From NCBI GenBank assembly GCA_963843945.1, contig CAWJMF010000002.1, forward strand, positions 1,240,001-1,304,000: 64,000 nt of DNA, in the 5' to 3' direction. The stretch comes from CAWJMF01 sp963843945 (GTDB lineage: Bacteria > Vulcanimicrobiota > Vulcanimicrobiia > Vulcanimicrobiales > Vulcanimicrobiaceae). The stretch's first letter is position 1; each line of letters begins with the position of its first letter. The notes under the pieces are model-generated. The model was not told the origin of the DNA. It did no database searches and saw only the letters and a list, made by a program, of their open reading frames with translations. This document shows positions 7,264 to 15,492 of this stretch, in pieces. Made by a program: the position numbers and the translations under genes.

Positions 7264-8991
7264 ATGAACGATAACGAGCGCGACCCGCGGATCGACGCGA
7301 TCCCGGACATCCACGGGCACGCCAAAGGCGAGCACAAGCCATATGCCGAGGAGCGGCCGATCCCCTATTCGGGACGGATGCTCTTCTTATGGTTCTTCCA
7401 TGCCTGCCGGCGCGGGTCGCCCCGCTTCATGATGGTCGCCGACCACATGAACTACCTGACGTTCGAGGATCCGGCCGCCGTCAATCTCGTCCGGCGCGCG
7501 CTCAAGCTGGCGGCGGCGGGCGATCTCTACGGCGCGGCCGAGACCGCCGGGGTGGAACTCGGGCACGCGGCCGTCGTCTCCGAGGGGCTGCGCAAGGGCA
7601 TGCACTATTCGATCGGGGCGGAGGTCGACAACGACCCGCGCAGCCGCCCCGACGCGCAGAACATCGTCGACGCGATGAAGCCGGACGGGATGATCCGCTC
7701 GGTGCACTTCTTGACCATCGATCACCCGGAGCACGGCGCCGGCTGGCAATGGCCGTTCGACAATCCCGAGTTCAAGGACGTCTTCGACATCGTCGGCACC
7801 GAGCGAACCTGGGAACTGTACATGGCGACGCTGCTCGAGGCGATCGACAAGCTGCCCGGACAGATCGTCGGCCACTTCTACGTTCCCGCCAAGTTCGGCC
7901 ATTGGCCCAGCGACGAGGTCTTGTCGCGCTACGAGGATCAGCTCGTCGAAGCGTGCCTCGCGCGCGGCTTCGCGATCGAAATCAACGCCCGCTACTTCTA
8001 CCGCATCTTCGAGGGCGACGAGATCCAGCTTCAAAAGTATCGCGACGCGACGCTGCGCCTGTTGAAGAAAGCCAAAGCCAAAGGCGTTCAGATCGCCGTC
8101 GGCTCGGATGCGCACAGCCCCAAAGACCAGGGCGGCGGATTCGCCGAAGTGCTGCGCCTGCTCGACGCCGCCGGGATCAACGAGATCGCGTTTCCGATTA
8201 ACGGCCGGCTGGCGCGGGTCGCGCTCAAAGCCACCGAGGAGTTGCTCAAGCTCCGCGCCGTCCCGCCGCCGCCGCCGGTCGGCAGCAGCGTGACGGGTTT
8301 CGGCCGCGCCGAGCTGGCGGCCGCATCCCGCAACGGCGGCGTCGGCGGTCAAGCCGACGAAGTCGAGGAGCACGTCGAGCGCGAGAAGCGCACCGCCTCG
8401 GCCGTCAAAACCGCGGTGAAATCGGCCGCCGCGAAGCGGGCCGCCGCCGGGCCGAAAGCCGCCGCCAAACTCGGCGAGGCTGCGGCCAAGGCTGCATCGG
8501 CCGTGAAAGCCGTCGCCAAAGCGGTCGCGCCCAAACTCGGCGCGGCGAAAAACGCACCGCCCGCGAAGGCCGTCGCAGCGAAACCCGCCGCGAAAGCTCC
8601 GCCGCCGAAAGCCGCCGGGAAAACGGCCGCGCCCAAGGCCGCGGCGCCGAAAGTTGCCGCGCCCAAACGGGCTCCGGCGAAGCCGCCCGGTAAGCCGGCG
8701 CTCAAAGCCGTCGCCAAGCGCGTCGTGCCGGCCAAGAAGGCAGCGCCGCCCGCACGCAAAGCGGCCGCGAAGGCGCCCATCCGCTCGGCCTCTGCTAAGA
8801 AATCGATCGTGAAAAAAGCCGGCGCCAAAGCCGCGGTAAAGAAGAAGGCCCCGCTCAAAGCCAAGGCCTCCGTGAAGAAAAGCGCTCCGCTCCGGCGCCC
8901 CGCCGCGAAGAAGCCCAGCGCCAAACGCGCCCCGGCCCTTAAGAAGAGCGCAGTCAAGAAAGGCCCAGCGAAAAAAGCTAAACGGAGGTAA
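7264..8991 (+). CDS. PHP-domain phosphoesterase with long Lys/Ala/Pro-rich tail
   Basis: A predicted 575-residue protein. Residues 1 to about 330 form a PHP-type metal-dependent phosphoesterase domain: DIHGHAKG near the start, VADHMNYL, VGHFYVPAKFGHWP, EINARYFYR and GSDAHSP supply the His and Asp metal ligands. After a short Pro linker, the last 200 or so residues are almost only Lys, Ala, Pro and Arg in AKKA/PAKKA-type repeats, like a histone H1 C-terminal tail. Such tails normally bind nucleic acid or polyanions. The ATG at 7264 (after GGGAAGAG) is preferred. The stop is six bases before the EF-G-like gene, whose ribosome binding site lies in the last codons here, so the two are coupled. 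Substrate unknown. Confidence 0.85.
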   Translation: MNDNERDPRIDAIPDIHGHAKGEHKPYAEERPIPYSGRMLFLWFFHACRRGSPRFMMVADHMNYLTFEDPAAVNLVRRALKLAAAGDLYGAAETAGVELGHAAVVSEGLRKGMHYSIGAEVDNDPRSRPDAQNIVDAMKPDGMIRSVHFLTIDHPEHGAGWQWPFDNPEFKDVFDIVGTERTWELYMATLLEAIDKLPGQIVGHFYVPAKFGHWPSDEVLSRYEDQLVEACLARGFAIEINARYFYRIFEGDEIQLQKYRDATLRLLKKAKAKGVQIAVGSDAHSPKDQGGGFAEVLRLLDAAGINEIAFPINGRLARVALKATEELLKLRAVPPPPPVGSSVTGFGRAELAAASRNGGVGGQADEVEEHVEREKRTASAVKTAVKSAAAKRAAAGPKAAAKLGEAAAKAASAVKAVAKAVAPKLGAAKNAPPAKAVAAKPAAKAPPPKAAGKTAAPKAAAPKVAAPKRAPAKPPGKPALKAVAKRVVPAKKAAPPARKAAAKAPIRSASAKKSIVKKAGAKAAVKKKAPLKAKASVKKSAPLRRPAAKKPSAKRAPALKKSAVKKGPAKKAKRR

Positions 8992-8997
8992 CGCGCC

Positions 8998-11013
8998 ATG
9001 GGAGAGATCGCCCGCCGCCGCAACGTTGCGTTCGTCGGACCGCATCACGCGGGTAAGACGACGCTGATCGAAGCGCTCTTGCTGCAGTGCGGAGCGATCC
9101 CGCGACGCGGCTCCGTCGCCGACGGAACGACGACCACCGACCACGAGCCCGAATCGATCGATCGCGGCCAATCGACGTGCGTCAGTTTCGCGTACGCCTC
9201 GACGCCGGCCATCGATCTGACGATCGTGGACTGTCCGGGCTTCGTCGAATTCGTCGAGGAAGCGAAGCTGGCGTTGCTCGCGGCCGATGCGGCGGTCATC
9301 GTTATCGACGCCGATCCCGCTCGCGTGCGCCAGACGCGCGCGCTGGTCGAGTTTCTCGAAGCGCGCAAGATGCCCCACTGCTTCTTCGTCAATAAGCTCG
9401 ACAAACCGGGCAGCGACTTCCGCGGTACGCTCGCCGAACTCAACGCGACCTTCGGCAACCGCATCGTGGCCGAGCATCTGCCGATCGGCGAAGGCGAGAA
9501 TTTCCGAGGTTACATCGATCTGGCCGAACGGCGCGCGTACGTGCTCGAAAAGGGCAGCGCGGTCGAAGTTCCCATCGAAGCCGAACTGGCGGGACCTGTG
9601 CAAGAAGCGCGCACGCTTCTGCTCGAAGCGCTCGGCGATTTCGACGATCACCTGCTCGAGGAGTTGCTCGAGGGCATCGAACCGCCGCTGGAAGAGGTGC
9701 GCAAGGATTTGCGCGACGAGACCTCGCGCGACTTGCTCGTCCCGGTGCTCGTGGGAGCGGGGCTCACCGACATCGGCATCTCCGCCGGCGCGCTGCTGGA
9801 CGTGATCGAGCAGCAGTTTCCGGCGCCCGAAGGCGATCCCGCGGCGCCGCTCGTCGCGCAAGTCTGTAAGACGATCATCCACGCGCAATCGGGCAAACTC
9901 TCCGTCGTCCGCATCTTCACCGGAACGCTTAACGCCGACACGGCGCTGGTCGATACGACGCGCGACGGCCTGAAGGTCCGTGCGGCCGGCCTGTACCGGC
10001 TGCAGGGGAAAAGGCAAGAGCCTATCGCGAGCGCGGGACCCGGCGACATCGTCGCGATCGCCCGGCTCGACGGCGTGCAAACCGGCGACACGCTAGTGAC
10101 CAACGGCAGCACCACCGTCTTGCCCGTTCCCGAAGTTGCCGCGCCGCTGTTCGCCGTCGCGATCAAACCGAAAGAAAAGCTCGACGAAGCCAAGCTCTCG
10201 CAGATGCTCGCGCGCATCATCGAAGAAGATCCGCTGCTGCGCCTCGAGCGGGCCGAATTCACCAGCGAGCTGCAGCTGCTCGGCTTAGGCGAAGTGCACG
10301 TCGCGACGGCGATGCAGCGGCTGGCGCGCAAGTATCACCTCGCACTCGACATGCACGCGCCGTCCGTCGCCTACCGCGAGACGATCGCCCAAGCCTTCGA
10401 CTCGCACGCGCGCTACAAGCACCAGACCGGCGGTCACGGCCAGTTCGCCGACGTCACCCTGCGCATCGAACCGCGCCCGCGCGGCAGCGGCTTTACCTTC
10501 GCTACCGCGATCGTGGGCGGCGTCGTGCCCAAGCAGTTCTTCCCCGCCGTCGAAAAGGGCGTGCGCGAGGCGCTCGGCAAGGGCCCGATCGCGGGCTACC
10601 CGGTCGTCGACTTGCAAGTCACCTTGATCGACGGCGCCTTCCACGCGGTCGACTCGAGCGAACAGTCCTTCAAGACGGCCTCGGCGCTCGCGATGCGCGA
10701 AGGGCTGCCGCGTTGCGCACCGGTCTTGCTGGAGCCGGTCGTCCACCTCGAAGCGATCGTGCCGGACGAGAGCGCCTCGACGATCTTGAGCGGCATCACC
10801 GCTAAACGCGGCCAGGTGCTGTCGTTCGAGCCCGCCGAACGGCGCGGCTTCCAGCGCGTCGTGGCGTGCGCGCCGCAGGCCGAGCTCGGCAACTACATCA
10901 CCGAACTTCGCACCGCGACGCAAGGCCTCGGGACCTACAGCTGGCGCCACGAGCGCTTCGATCCCGCGCCGCCCAAGATCTCGCAGCAGCTACGGGAAAC
11001 TGCGGCGGTTTAA
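8998..11013 (+). CDS. Elongation factor G-like GTPase (EF-G2 type)
   Basis: A 671-residue translational GTPase paralogue. The G1 loop GPHHAGKTT, G3 DCPGF (residues 78-82) and G4 NKLD are present. EF-G domains II to V follow, including TGGHGQFADVTLRIEP and the C-terminal SGITAKRGQVLSFEP. The catalytic His of canonical EF-G (DTPGH) is replaced by Phe82. That change, and the altered switch I (DRGQST), place it with EF-G-like proteins such as mycobacterial EF-G2, which lack ribosome-dependent GTPase activity, rather than with true FusA. GGAGG eleven bases before the ATG overlaps the end of the PHP gene. The cellular role is not known. Confidence 0.9.
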   Translation: MGEIARRRNVAFVGPHHAGKTTLIEALLLQCGAIPRRGSVADGTTTTDHEPESIDRGQSTCVSFAYASTPAIDLTIVDCPGFVEFVEEAKLALLAADAAVIVIDADPARVRQTRALVEFLEARKMPHCFFVNKLDKPGSDFRGTLAELNATFGNRIVAEHLPIGEGENFRGYIDLAERRAYVLEKGSAVEVPIEAELAGPVQEARTLLLEALGDFDDHLLEELLEGIEPPLEEVRKDLRDETSRDLLVPVLVGAGLTDIGISAGALLDVIEQQFPAPEGDPAAPLVAQVCKTIIHAQSGKLSVVRIFTGTLNADTALVDTTRDGLKVRAAGLYRLQGKRQEPIASAGPGDIVAIARLDGVQTGDTLVTNGSTTVLPVPEVAAPLFAVAIKPKEKLDEAKLSQMLARIIEEDPLLRLERAEFTSELQLLGLGEVHVATAMQRLARKYHLALDMHAPSVAYRETIAQAFDSHARYKHQTGGHGQFADVTLRIEPRPRGSGFTFATAIVGGVVPKQFFPAVEKGVREALGKGPIAGYPVVDLQVTLIDGAFHAVDSSEQSFKTASALAMREGLPRCAPVLLEPVVHLEAIVPDESASTILSGITAKRGQVLSFEPAERRGFQRVVACAPQAELGNYITELRTATQGLGTYSWRHERFDPAPPKISQQLRETAAV

Positions 11014-11029
11014 CTAATACCAGCGCGTT

Positions 11030-12661
11030 GTGCGGAGATTTCTAGCAGGCGCGGTCTCGCTTTTCGCGCTTGCCGCCTGTACGCGCGTCGGCACCGGTAG
11101 CGAATCGGCGTCCGGACGGCATGCCTGGACCCAGCCCGACGTGCTGCGCGTCGGAATGCAGACCCCGCCGAATTCGCTGAATCCGATCCTCTCGACCAAC
11201 ACGACCGAAGGCATGATCGACCGGCTGCTATTCGACGTGCTCGTGACGGTCGACGAGACGGGCAAGCCCGTTCCGGACCTCGCCAGCGAGGTGCCCACGC
11301 TCGAGAACGGGGGCATCGCCAAAGACGGCTCGAGCGTGACCTATCACTTGCGGCCCGACGCGAAGTGGCAGGACGGCGTCCCGATAACCAGCCACGACGT
11401 CGCCTTCACCTGGCGCGCGATCATGAACCCGAAGAACAACGTCATCGAGCGCAACGGCTACGACCTCGTTTCGTCGGTCGATACGCCGGACGACCATACG
11501 ATCGTCTTTCACCTCAAGCAGAAATTCTCGCCCTTCGTCAATACGGTGTTCGGGGAGAGCGACGATGCGTTCGAGATCCTGCCCGAGCATCTTCTCGGAA
11601 AGCTCCCCGACATCAACCACATCCCCTACAACGCGGAACCGGTCGGCAGCGGACCGTTCAAACTCAAAGAGTGGGCGCGCGGCGATCATATGACGTTCGT
11701 CGCGAACGAAGACTACTTTCGCGGCGCCCCCAAGCTCAAAGAGATCGTCGTAAAATTCATTCCCGACGAGAATACCGAGCTGAACCAGCTGCGGACGCAC
11801 GACATCGACTGGCAGTTCGAAGCCTCGCCCAACGAGTACAAGGCATTGCTGACCGTTCCGGACGTCAAGGTCGTGCTGCAGGACCGCAACGAGTACGAGC
11901 GGATTCAGATGAATACCAAGCATCCGCCGCTCGACGACGTGCGCGTGCGCCGCGCGATCGCCTACGCCGTCAACAACGAAAAACTCGTGCACGATCTAAC
12001 CGGCGGCTCGGCCACCGCGGCCGACCAAGATCTGCCGCCGTTCATGTGGGCGCACTCGAAGGACATCACGCGCTATCCGTTCTCCGTCGCCAAGGCGAAG
12101 GCGCTGCTTGCCGAGGCCGGCTGGACCCCGGGGCCCGACGGAATTTTCCAGAAGGACGGCCAGCGGCTCAGTTTGGTACTCGTCTCCAACAGCACCAACG
12201 CGACGCGCCGATTGGCCGTCGTGCAGGTCCAGAACATGCTGCACAGCGCCGGCATCGATTCCGAGATCAAGTTCTACCTCGGAACGCTGCTCTTCGCAAC
12301 GATGGCCGAGGGCGGGATCTTGCAGAACGGCAAGTACGATCTGTCGTGGAACGGCTGGGTCGCGGGCATCGATCCCGACCAGTCGCAACTCTTCATGTGC
12401 AAAGCGATACCGCCGCACGGCAGCAACGAAACGCGCTATTGCAACCCCGAGCTCGACGCGGCCGAGGAGAAGGCTCTGACGAATTTCGACATCCCCACAC
12501 GCAAAGCGGCGTACGATACCATCGAAGCGTTGCTCACCCGCGACGTCCCTTCGCTCGCCGTCTGGTGGCCGCGCCAGGTGCAGCCGATCAATCCCGACTT
12601 CAAGGGGTTCCGTCCCAATCCGGTCACGTCGTCCTGGAACGCGCAAGAATGGGCGATCTAG
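11030..12661 (+). CDS. Peptide/oligopeptide-binding lipoprotein of an ABC transporter
   Basis: A 543-residue extracytoplasmic solute-binding protein of family 5 (OppA/DppA type). The N-terminus MRRFLAGAVSLFALAAC is a lipoprotein signal with lipobox LAAC, so the mature protein is lipid-anchored at Cys17. The body shows family features: the LNPILSTNTTEG start, VTYHLRPDAKWQDGVPITSHD, and the GSGPFKLKEW segment. Start is GTG at 11030. No permease or ATPase genes are adjacent, so it either works with a transporter encoded elsewhere or binds ligands on its own. Ligand unknown. It overlaps the next gene by 13 bases. Confidence 0.92.
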   Translation: MRRFLAGAVSLFALAACTRVGTGSESASGRHAWTQPDVLRVGMQTPPNSLNPILSTNTTEGMIDRLLFDVLVTVDETGKPVPDLASEVPTLENGGIAKDGSSVTYHLRPDAKWQDGVPITSHDVAFTWRAIMNPKNNVIERNGYDLVSSVDTPDDHTIVFHLKQKFSPFVNTVFGESDDAFEILPEHLLGKLPDINHIPYNAEPVGSGPFKLKEWARGDHMTFVANEDYFRGAPKLKEIVVKFIPDENTELNQLRTHDIDWQFEASPNEYKALLTVPDVKVVLQDRNEYERIQMNTKHPPLDDVRVRRAIAYAVNNEKLVHDLTGGSATAADQDLPPFMWAHSKDITRYPFSVAKAKALLAEAGWTPGPDGIFQKDGQRLSLVLVSNSTNATRRLAVVQVQNMLHSAGIDSEIKFYLGTLLFATMAEGGILQNGKYDLSWNGWVAGIDPDQSQLFMCKAIPPHGSNETRYCNPELDAAEEKALTNFDIPTRKAAYDTIEALLTRDVPSLAVWWPRQVQPINPDFKGFRPNPVTSSWNAQEWAI

Positions 12662-13203
12662 ACCCGCACAAGTCCCGGCTCGCGCAGATCCCGGAACTGC
12701 GCTGGCTCGTGAACATGATCGTGGAGCGGGCGCTGACGCGCGGCGATTACCTGCTCGCCGGTGGAATCCGCAGCGACTACTACATCGACAAGTTCCGGCT
12801 CTTTGCCGATCCCGACGTGTTGCGCCGCATCGCGCGCCTCTTCACGCCGATCGTCAGCGAAGTGCAGCCGAACCTGATCGCGGGCACCGAACTGGGCGGC
12901 GTGATCCTCGCCACCGCGGTTTCGCAGATGACCGGGATCCCGATGATCGTCGTCCGCAAGTCGCCTAAAGCGTACGGAGCCTTCGCCGACGAGTACGTCG
13001 AGGGTCCCTACGAAGCGGGACAGCGCGTGCTGCTGCTCGAGGACGTGGTGACCAACGGTCGCGAGGTCATGCTCGCCAAGGGCCGGCTCGAGGAACTCCG
13101 GCTCGAAGTGCACGTCCACGCGGTGATCAGCCGCGGGCTAGCACCGATCAAGGCGCTCGTTCAATTCTCCCTGCCGCGCGGCGAAGCCAAGACCGACAAC
13201 TAA
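12649..13203 (+). CDS. pyrE: Orotate phosphoribosyltransferase
   Basis: A 184-residue type I phosphoribosyltransferase that would join orotate to PRPP in pyrimidine synthesis. It shows the N-terminal YLLAGGIRSDYYIDKFR segment that contacts substrate, LIAGTELGGVILAT, the VVRKSPKAYG loop, and the PRPP-binding motif VLLLEDVVTNG. The start ATG at 12649 lies inside the end of the preceding lipoprotein gene. No other pyr gene is near. A more general PRTase function is possible, but the spacing of motifs fits PyrE. Confidence 0.85.
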   Translation: MGDLDPHKSRLAQIPELRWLVNMIVERALTRGDYLLAGGIRSDYYIDKFRLFADPDVLRRIARLFTPIVSEVQPNLIAGTELGGVILATAVSQMTGIPMIVVRKSPKAYGAFADEYVEGPYEAGQRVLLLEDVVTNGREVMLAKGRLEELRLEVHVHAVISRGLAPIKALVQFSLPRGEAKTDN

Positions 13204-13209
13204 TCGCCC

Positions 13210-13578
13210 GTGGCACAGCACGATGTCGGCGGCATGCCGGCGGCCGGCCCGATCCCGATGGAACAGCACGCGTTCATGCCTTGGGAGCTGCGCGTCGACG
13301 CCCTGATGTGGATTCTCTCCGACGCGAGCCGGCCGGGCGGACCGCTCATGACCGTCGACGAGTTGCGCTTGGGCATCGAGAGCCTGCCCGCCGAAGCGTA
13401 CCGCGACCTTCCCTACTTTGCGAAGTGGCTGCGCTCGATGATCGGCGTGATGGCAGGGCGCGGATTTATCGATCCGGCCGAACTCGAGCGCCGCGCGACG
13501 GCGCTCGCGCTGGAGCACGAGCACGAGCACGCGCACGCCCACGAGCACGCGCACGCTTCAGAAACGAGCCCGCCCTGA
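13210..13578 (+). CDS. Nitrile hydratase beta subunit N-terminal half, His-rich tail
   Basis: A 122-residue protein matching the N-terminal helical half of the nitrile hydratase beta subunit (HDVGGMPAAGPIP, the WELRVDAL segment, TVDELRLGIESLP, YFAKWLRSM, then GFIDPAELERR). It ends with a tail in which seven His alternate with Glu or Ala (residues 102-115). In ordinary nitrile hydratases this half is joined to a C-terminal SH3-like half. Here the second half is the next gene, as in three-subunit relatives such as thiocyanate hydrolase and toyocamycin nitrile hydratase. Beta-N-like proteins also act as metallochaperones (p14K/activator type), so this protein may load cobalt as well as form the enzyme. 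Start GTG 13210. Confidence 0.88.
   Translation: MAQHDVGGMPAAGPIPMEQHAFMPWELRVDALMWILSDASRPGGPLMTVDELRLGIESLPAEAYRDLPYFAKWLRSMIGVMAGRGFIDPAELERRATALALEHEHEHAHAHEHAHASETSPP
13513..13554 (+). repeat. Hexamer microrepeat encoding alternating His tail
   Basis: Tandem GAGCAC, GCGCAC and GCCCAC units that encode the seven alternating His of the nitrile hydratase beta-N protein. The units are near-identical six-base repeats that could expand or contract. Confidence 0.8.
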
Positions 13579-13865
13579 GCGCGCGTTTCGCGCCGGGCGA
13601 CCGCGTGCGCGTTGCGGTGCGCGAGGCTCCCGCGCACGTTCGGACGCCGCGCTACCTGCGCGGAAAGCGCGGCACGATCGAGCGGATCTGCGGCAGCTTC
13701 CGCAATCCCGAGGAGCTTGCGCTGGGACGGCGCGATACGAAGCCGGTTCCGCTCTACCGCGTTCGCTTCGCACAAGGCGAGGTGTGGACCGGTTACCGCG
13801 GAGCGGCGGGCGACACGCTCGACGTCGAAATCTACGAACACTGGCTCGAAAGCGACGGGCGATGA
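13575..13865 (+). CDS. Nitrile hydratase beta subunit C-terminal half (SH3-like)
   Basis: About 96 residues matching the C-terminal barrel of nitrile hydratase beta: FAPGDRVRV, RTPRYLRGKRGTIERICG, then YRVRFAQGEVWTG and the closing IYEHWLESDG. This domain completes the active-site cleft with the alpha subunit. There is no ATG, GTG or TTG in frame between the last upstream stop-free region and the domain. The best start is CTG at 13575, overlapping the TGA of the previous gene (CTGA), so translation may begin by re-initiation. Its own stop overlaps the alpha-subunit ATG (ATGA). Together the three frames form one coupled unit. A frameshift that split a normal beta gene is the alternative explanation. 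Confidence 0.82.
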   Translation: MSARFAPGDRVRVAVREAPAHVRTPRYLRGKRGTIERICGSFRNPEELALGRRDTKPVPLYRVRFAQGEVWTGYRGAAGDTLDVEIYEHWLESDGR

Positions 13866-14467
13866 GCGAAGCGCCGCACCAGCATGCCGACCGGACCGAC
13901 GAGTTTCTCGAGCGCGCTTTCCGCGAGTTGCTCGTCGAGCGGGGTCTGCTGACGCAGAGCGAGGTCGAAGCTAAGGTCGAATTCATGTACGAGCGCGAGG
14001 GCGCGTCGTACGGGCAGCGCGTGGTGGCGCGGGCTTGGGTCGATCCGGACTTTCGCGCGCGGCTCCTGGCCGACGGGAGCGCCGCCGTCCGCGAGCTCGG
14101 CATCGCGATCGGGGCGCTGAAGCTGGTCGTCGTCGAAAACACGGCGGAGGTCCACAACCTGATCGTCTGCACGCTCTGCTCGTGCTACCCGCGCATGCTG
14201 CTGGGCATGGCGCCGGATTGGTACAAGAGCGTCCCCTACCGCTCCCGCGCGGTGCGCGACCCGCGCGGCGTGCTGGCGGAGTTCGGGCTGCAGATTCCGC
14301 CCGAGCGAACGGTGCGCGTGCACGACAGTACCGCCGACATGCGCTATCTCGTGCTGCCGCTGCGGCCCGCCGGCAGCGAAGCTCTCGACGAATCGGAACT
14401 TGCGGCGCTCGTTACGCGCGACAGCATGATCGGCGTCGCCGAGGTTGAAGCACCGCTCCCGGGGTAA
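13862..14467 (+). CDS. Cobalt-type nitrile hydratase alpha subunit
   Basis: A 201-residue alpha subunit that would carry the non-corrin metal centre for hydrating nitriles to amides (or a relative such as thiocyanate hydrolase gamma). The metal site is C103-T-L-C106-S-C108, the CTLCSC form typical of cobalt enzymes, whereas iron enzymes usually have CSLCSC. Two of these Cys are normally oxidised after translation. The downstream WYKSVPYRSRAVRDPRGVL and the C-terminal MRYLVLPLRP also fit. The start ATG overlaps the stop of the beta-C gene. No amidase or aldoxime dehydratase is nearby, so the substrate is open. Confidence 0.92.
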   Translation: MSEAPHQHADRTDEFLERAFRELLVERGLLTQSEVEAKVEFMYEREGASYGQRVVARAWVDPDFRARLLADGSAAVRELGIAIGALKLVVVENTAEVHNLIVCTLCSCYPRMLLGMAPDWYKSVPYRSRAVRDPRGVLAEFGLQIPPERTVRVHDSTADMRYLVLPLRPAGSEALDESELAALVTRDSMIGVAEVEAPLPG

Positions 14468-14502
14468 ACCGGAAGAACCGCAAGCAAGCGAGGACCAACG
14501 CG

Positions 14503-14691
14503 ATGGAAGAAACGCCCGCCGACGACGAAGCCGCCGTGCATGGCAAGATCGTCGAGCAAATCATCCCGGGAGCCTCGCCGGAGCTCGTACGCGAGGTCGT
14601 CGAGGATCAGCTCCAGCACACCATACCCAAGCCGGCTTCCGACGAGGTCGAGGAAGAGCGCATCCGCCGCGCGCAAGCCGAAGAGCGTTAG
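14503..14691 (+). CDS. Small acidic protein downstream of nitrile hydratase
   Basis: A 62-residue, strongly acidic, mostly helical protein with a GCGAGGACC ribosome binding site ahead of the ATG. It is 35 bases after the alpha subunit on the same strand and is likely in the operon. No family recognised. It could be a small assembly or stability factor, which is only a guess from its position. Its stop abuts the stop of the convergent hydrolase gene. Confidence 0.6.
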   Translation: MEETPADDEAAVHGKIVEQIIPGASPELVREVVEDQLQHTIPKPASDEVEEERIRRAQAEER

Positions 14692-15492
14692 CTAGAGCAA
14701 CTCCAGCCGGTCCAGATCGTCGGCAACCGCGATCGGGCCGTCGTACTTCGCTTTGGCTTCCGCATAGAGTTCGCCGGCAGTCGTCTCGGTTGGGTAGTGG
14801 GTGAGCACCAGCCGTTGCGCCGAGGCCTCGTGCGCGATGACAGCCGCTTCGGCCGCCGACATGTGTCCGCGCGCGCCGGGCTCGCGCTCGTTCGGCAAGA
14901 GCGTGGACTCGCAGAGAAACAAGTTCGCCTCGTGCGCCAGCGCGGTCAGCGCGGCGTCGGGCGCGGCGTCGGAGGAATAGCACAAGCTCGAACCATCGAC
15001 CTCGTAGCGCGTCGCGAAGGTGGGAATGAAGTGCACCGTCTGCGTGAAGCGCACGGAGATTTCGCCGATCCGCACCGGAACGTGCGGGTCGAAGGTGTGG
15101 ACCTCGAAGACTTCGTTGATAAAATCGTGCGGCGACTCGCGGGCGAACGCTTCGACGAGCCGGCGCAACATCGCCTCGCCGCCCGGCGGCAAGTAGAGCG
15201 GGAGCCGGCGCCCGTTGTCGCGCGGGCCATATTTCAGCTCGTAGCGCATTGGGATCAAATCGATGAAGTGATCGGCGTGCATGTGGCTGATCACGACGGC
15301 ATCGAGCTGCTCGGAGGGCATGACGCGCCGCAGGTTGGCGAGCGCACCCGTTCCAAAGTCGGTCACGAGGGCGCTTCCGTTCCCTTCCACGAGGTAACCG
15401 CTGCAGGCGCGACCGGGCCGCGGAATCGAGGAACTCGATCCGAGCACCGTCACGCGAAGTGCCGTGGCCGAGAGCGGTGAAAAGCCCTCCAC
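14692..15492 (-). CDS. Metallo-beta-lactamase-fold hydrolase (RNase Z-like)
   Basis: A 266-residue MBL-fold protein. The zinc motif SHMHADHF (HxHxDH) is preceded by VTVLGSSSSIPRPGRACSGYLVE, the usual start of RNase Z-like and arylsulfatase-like phosphodiesterases, and followed by the later ligands in SSDAAPD and LTHYPTE. It lacks the long exosite arm of true tRNase Z, so a general phosphodiesterase or hydrolase role is as likely as tRNA 3' processing. The start GTG at 15492 shares a base with the TAG of the peroxiredoxin gene, so the two are cotranscribed. Confidence 0.85.
   Translation of the reverse strand: MEGFSPLSATALRVTVLGSSSSIPRPGRACSGYLVEGNGSALVTDFGTGALANLRRVMPSEQLDAVVISHMHADHFIDLIPMRYELKYGPRDNGRRLPLYLPPGGEAMLRRLVEAFARESPHDFINEVFEVHTFDPHVPVRIGEISVRFTQTVHFIPTFATRYEVDGSSLCYSSDAAPDAALTALAHEANLFLCESTLLPNEREPGARGHMSAAEAAVIAHEASAQRLVLTHYPTETTAGELYAEAKAKYDGPIAVADDLDRLELL

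Noticed and set aside
7387..10080. A very long open frame on the minus strand across the PHP and EF-G-like genes.
   Set aside because: It lies opposite two well-supported genes. In GC-rich DNA the antisense frame often lacks stops. Its composition (Arg, Asp, Gly, Ala repeats) has no domain.
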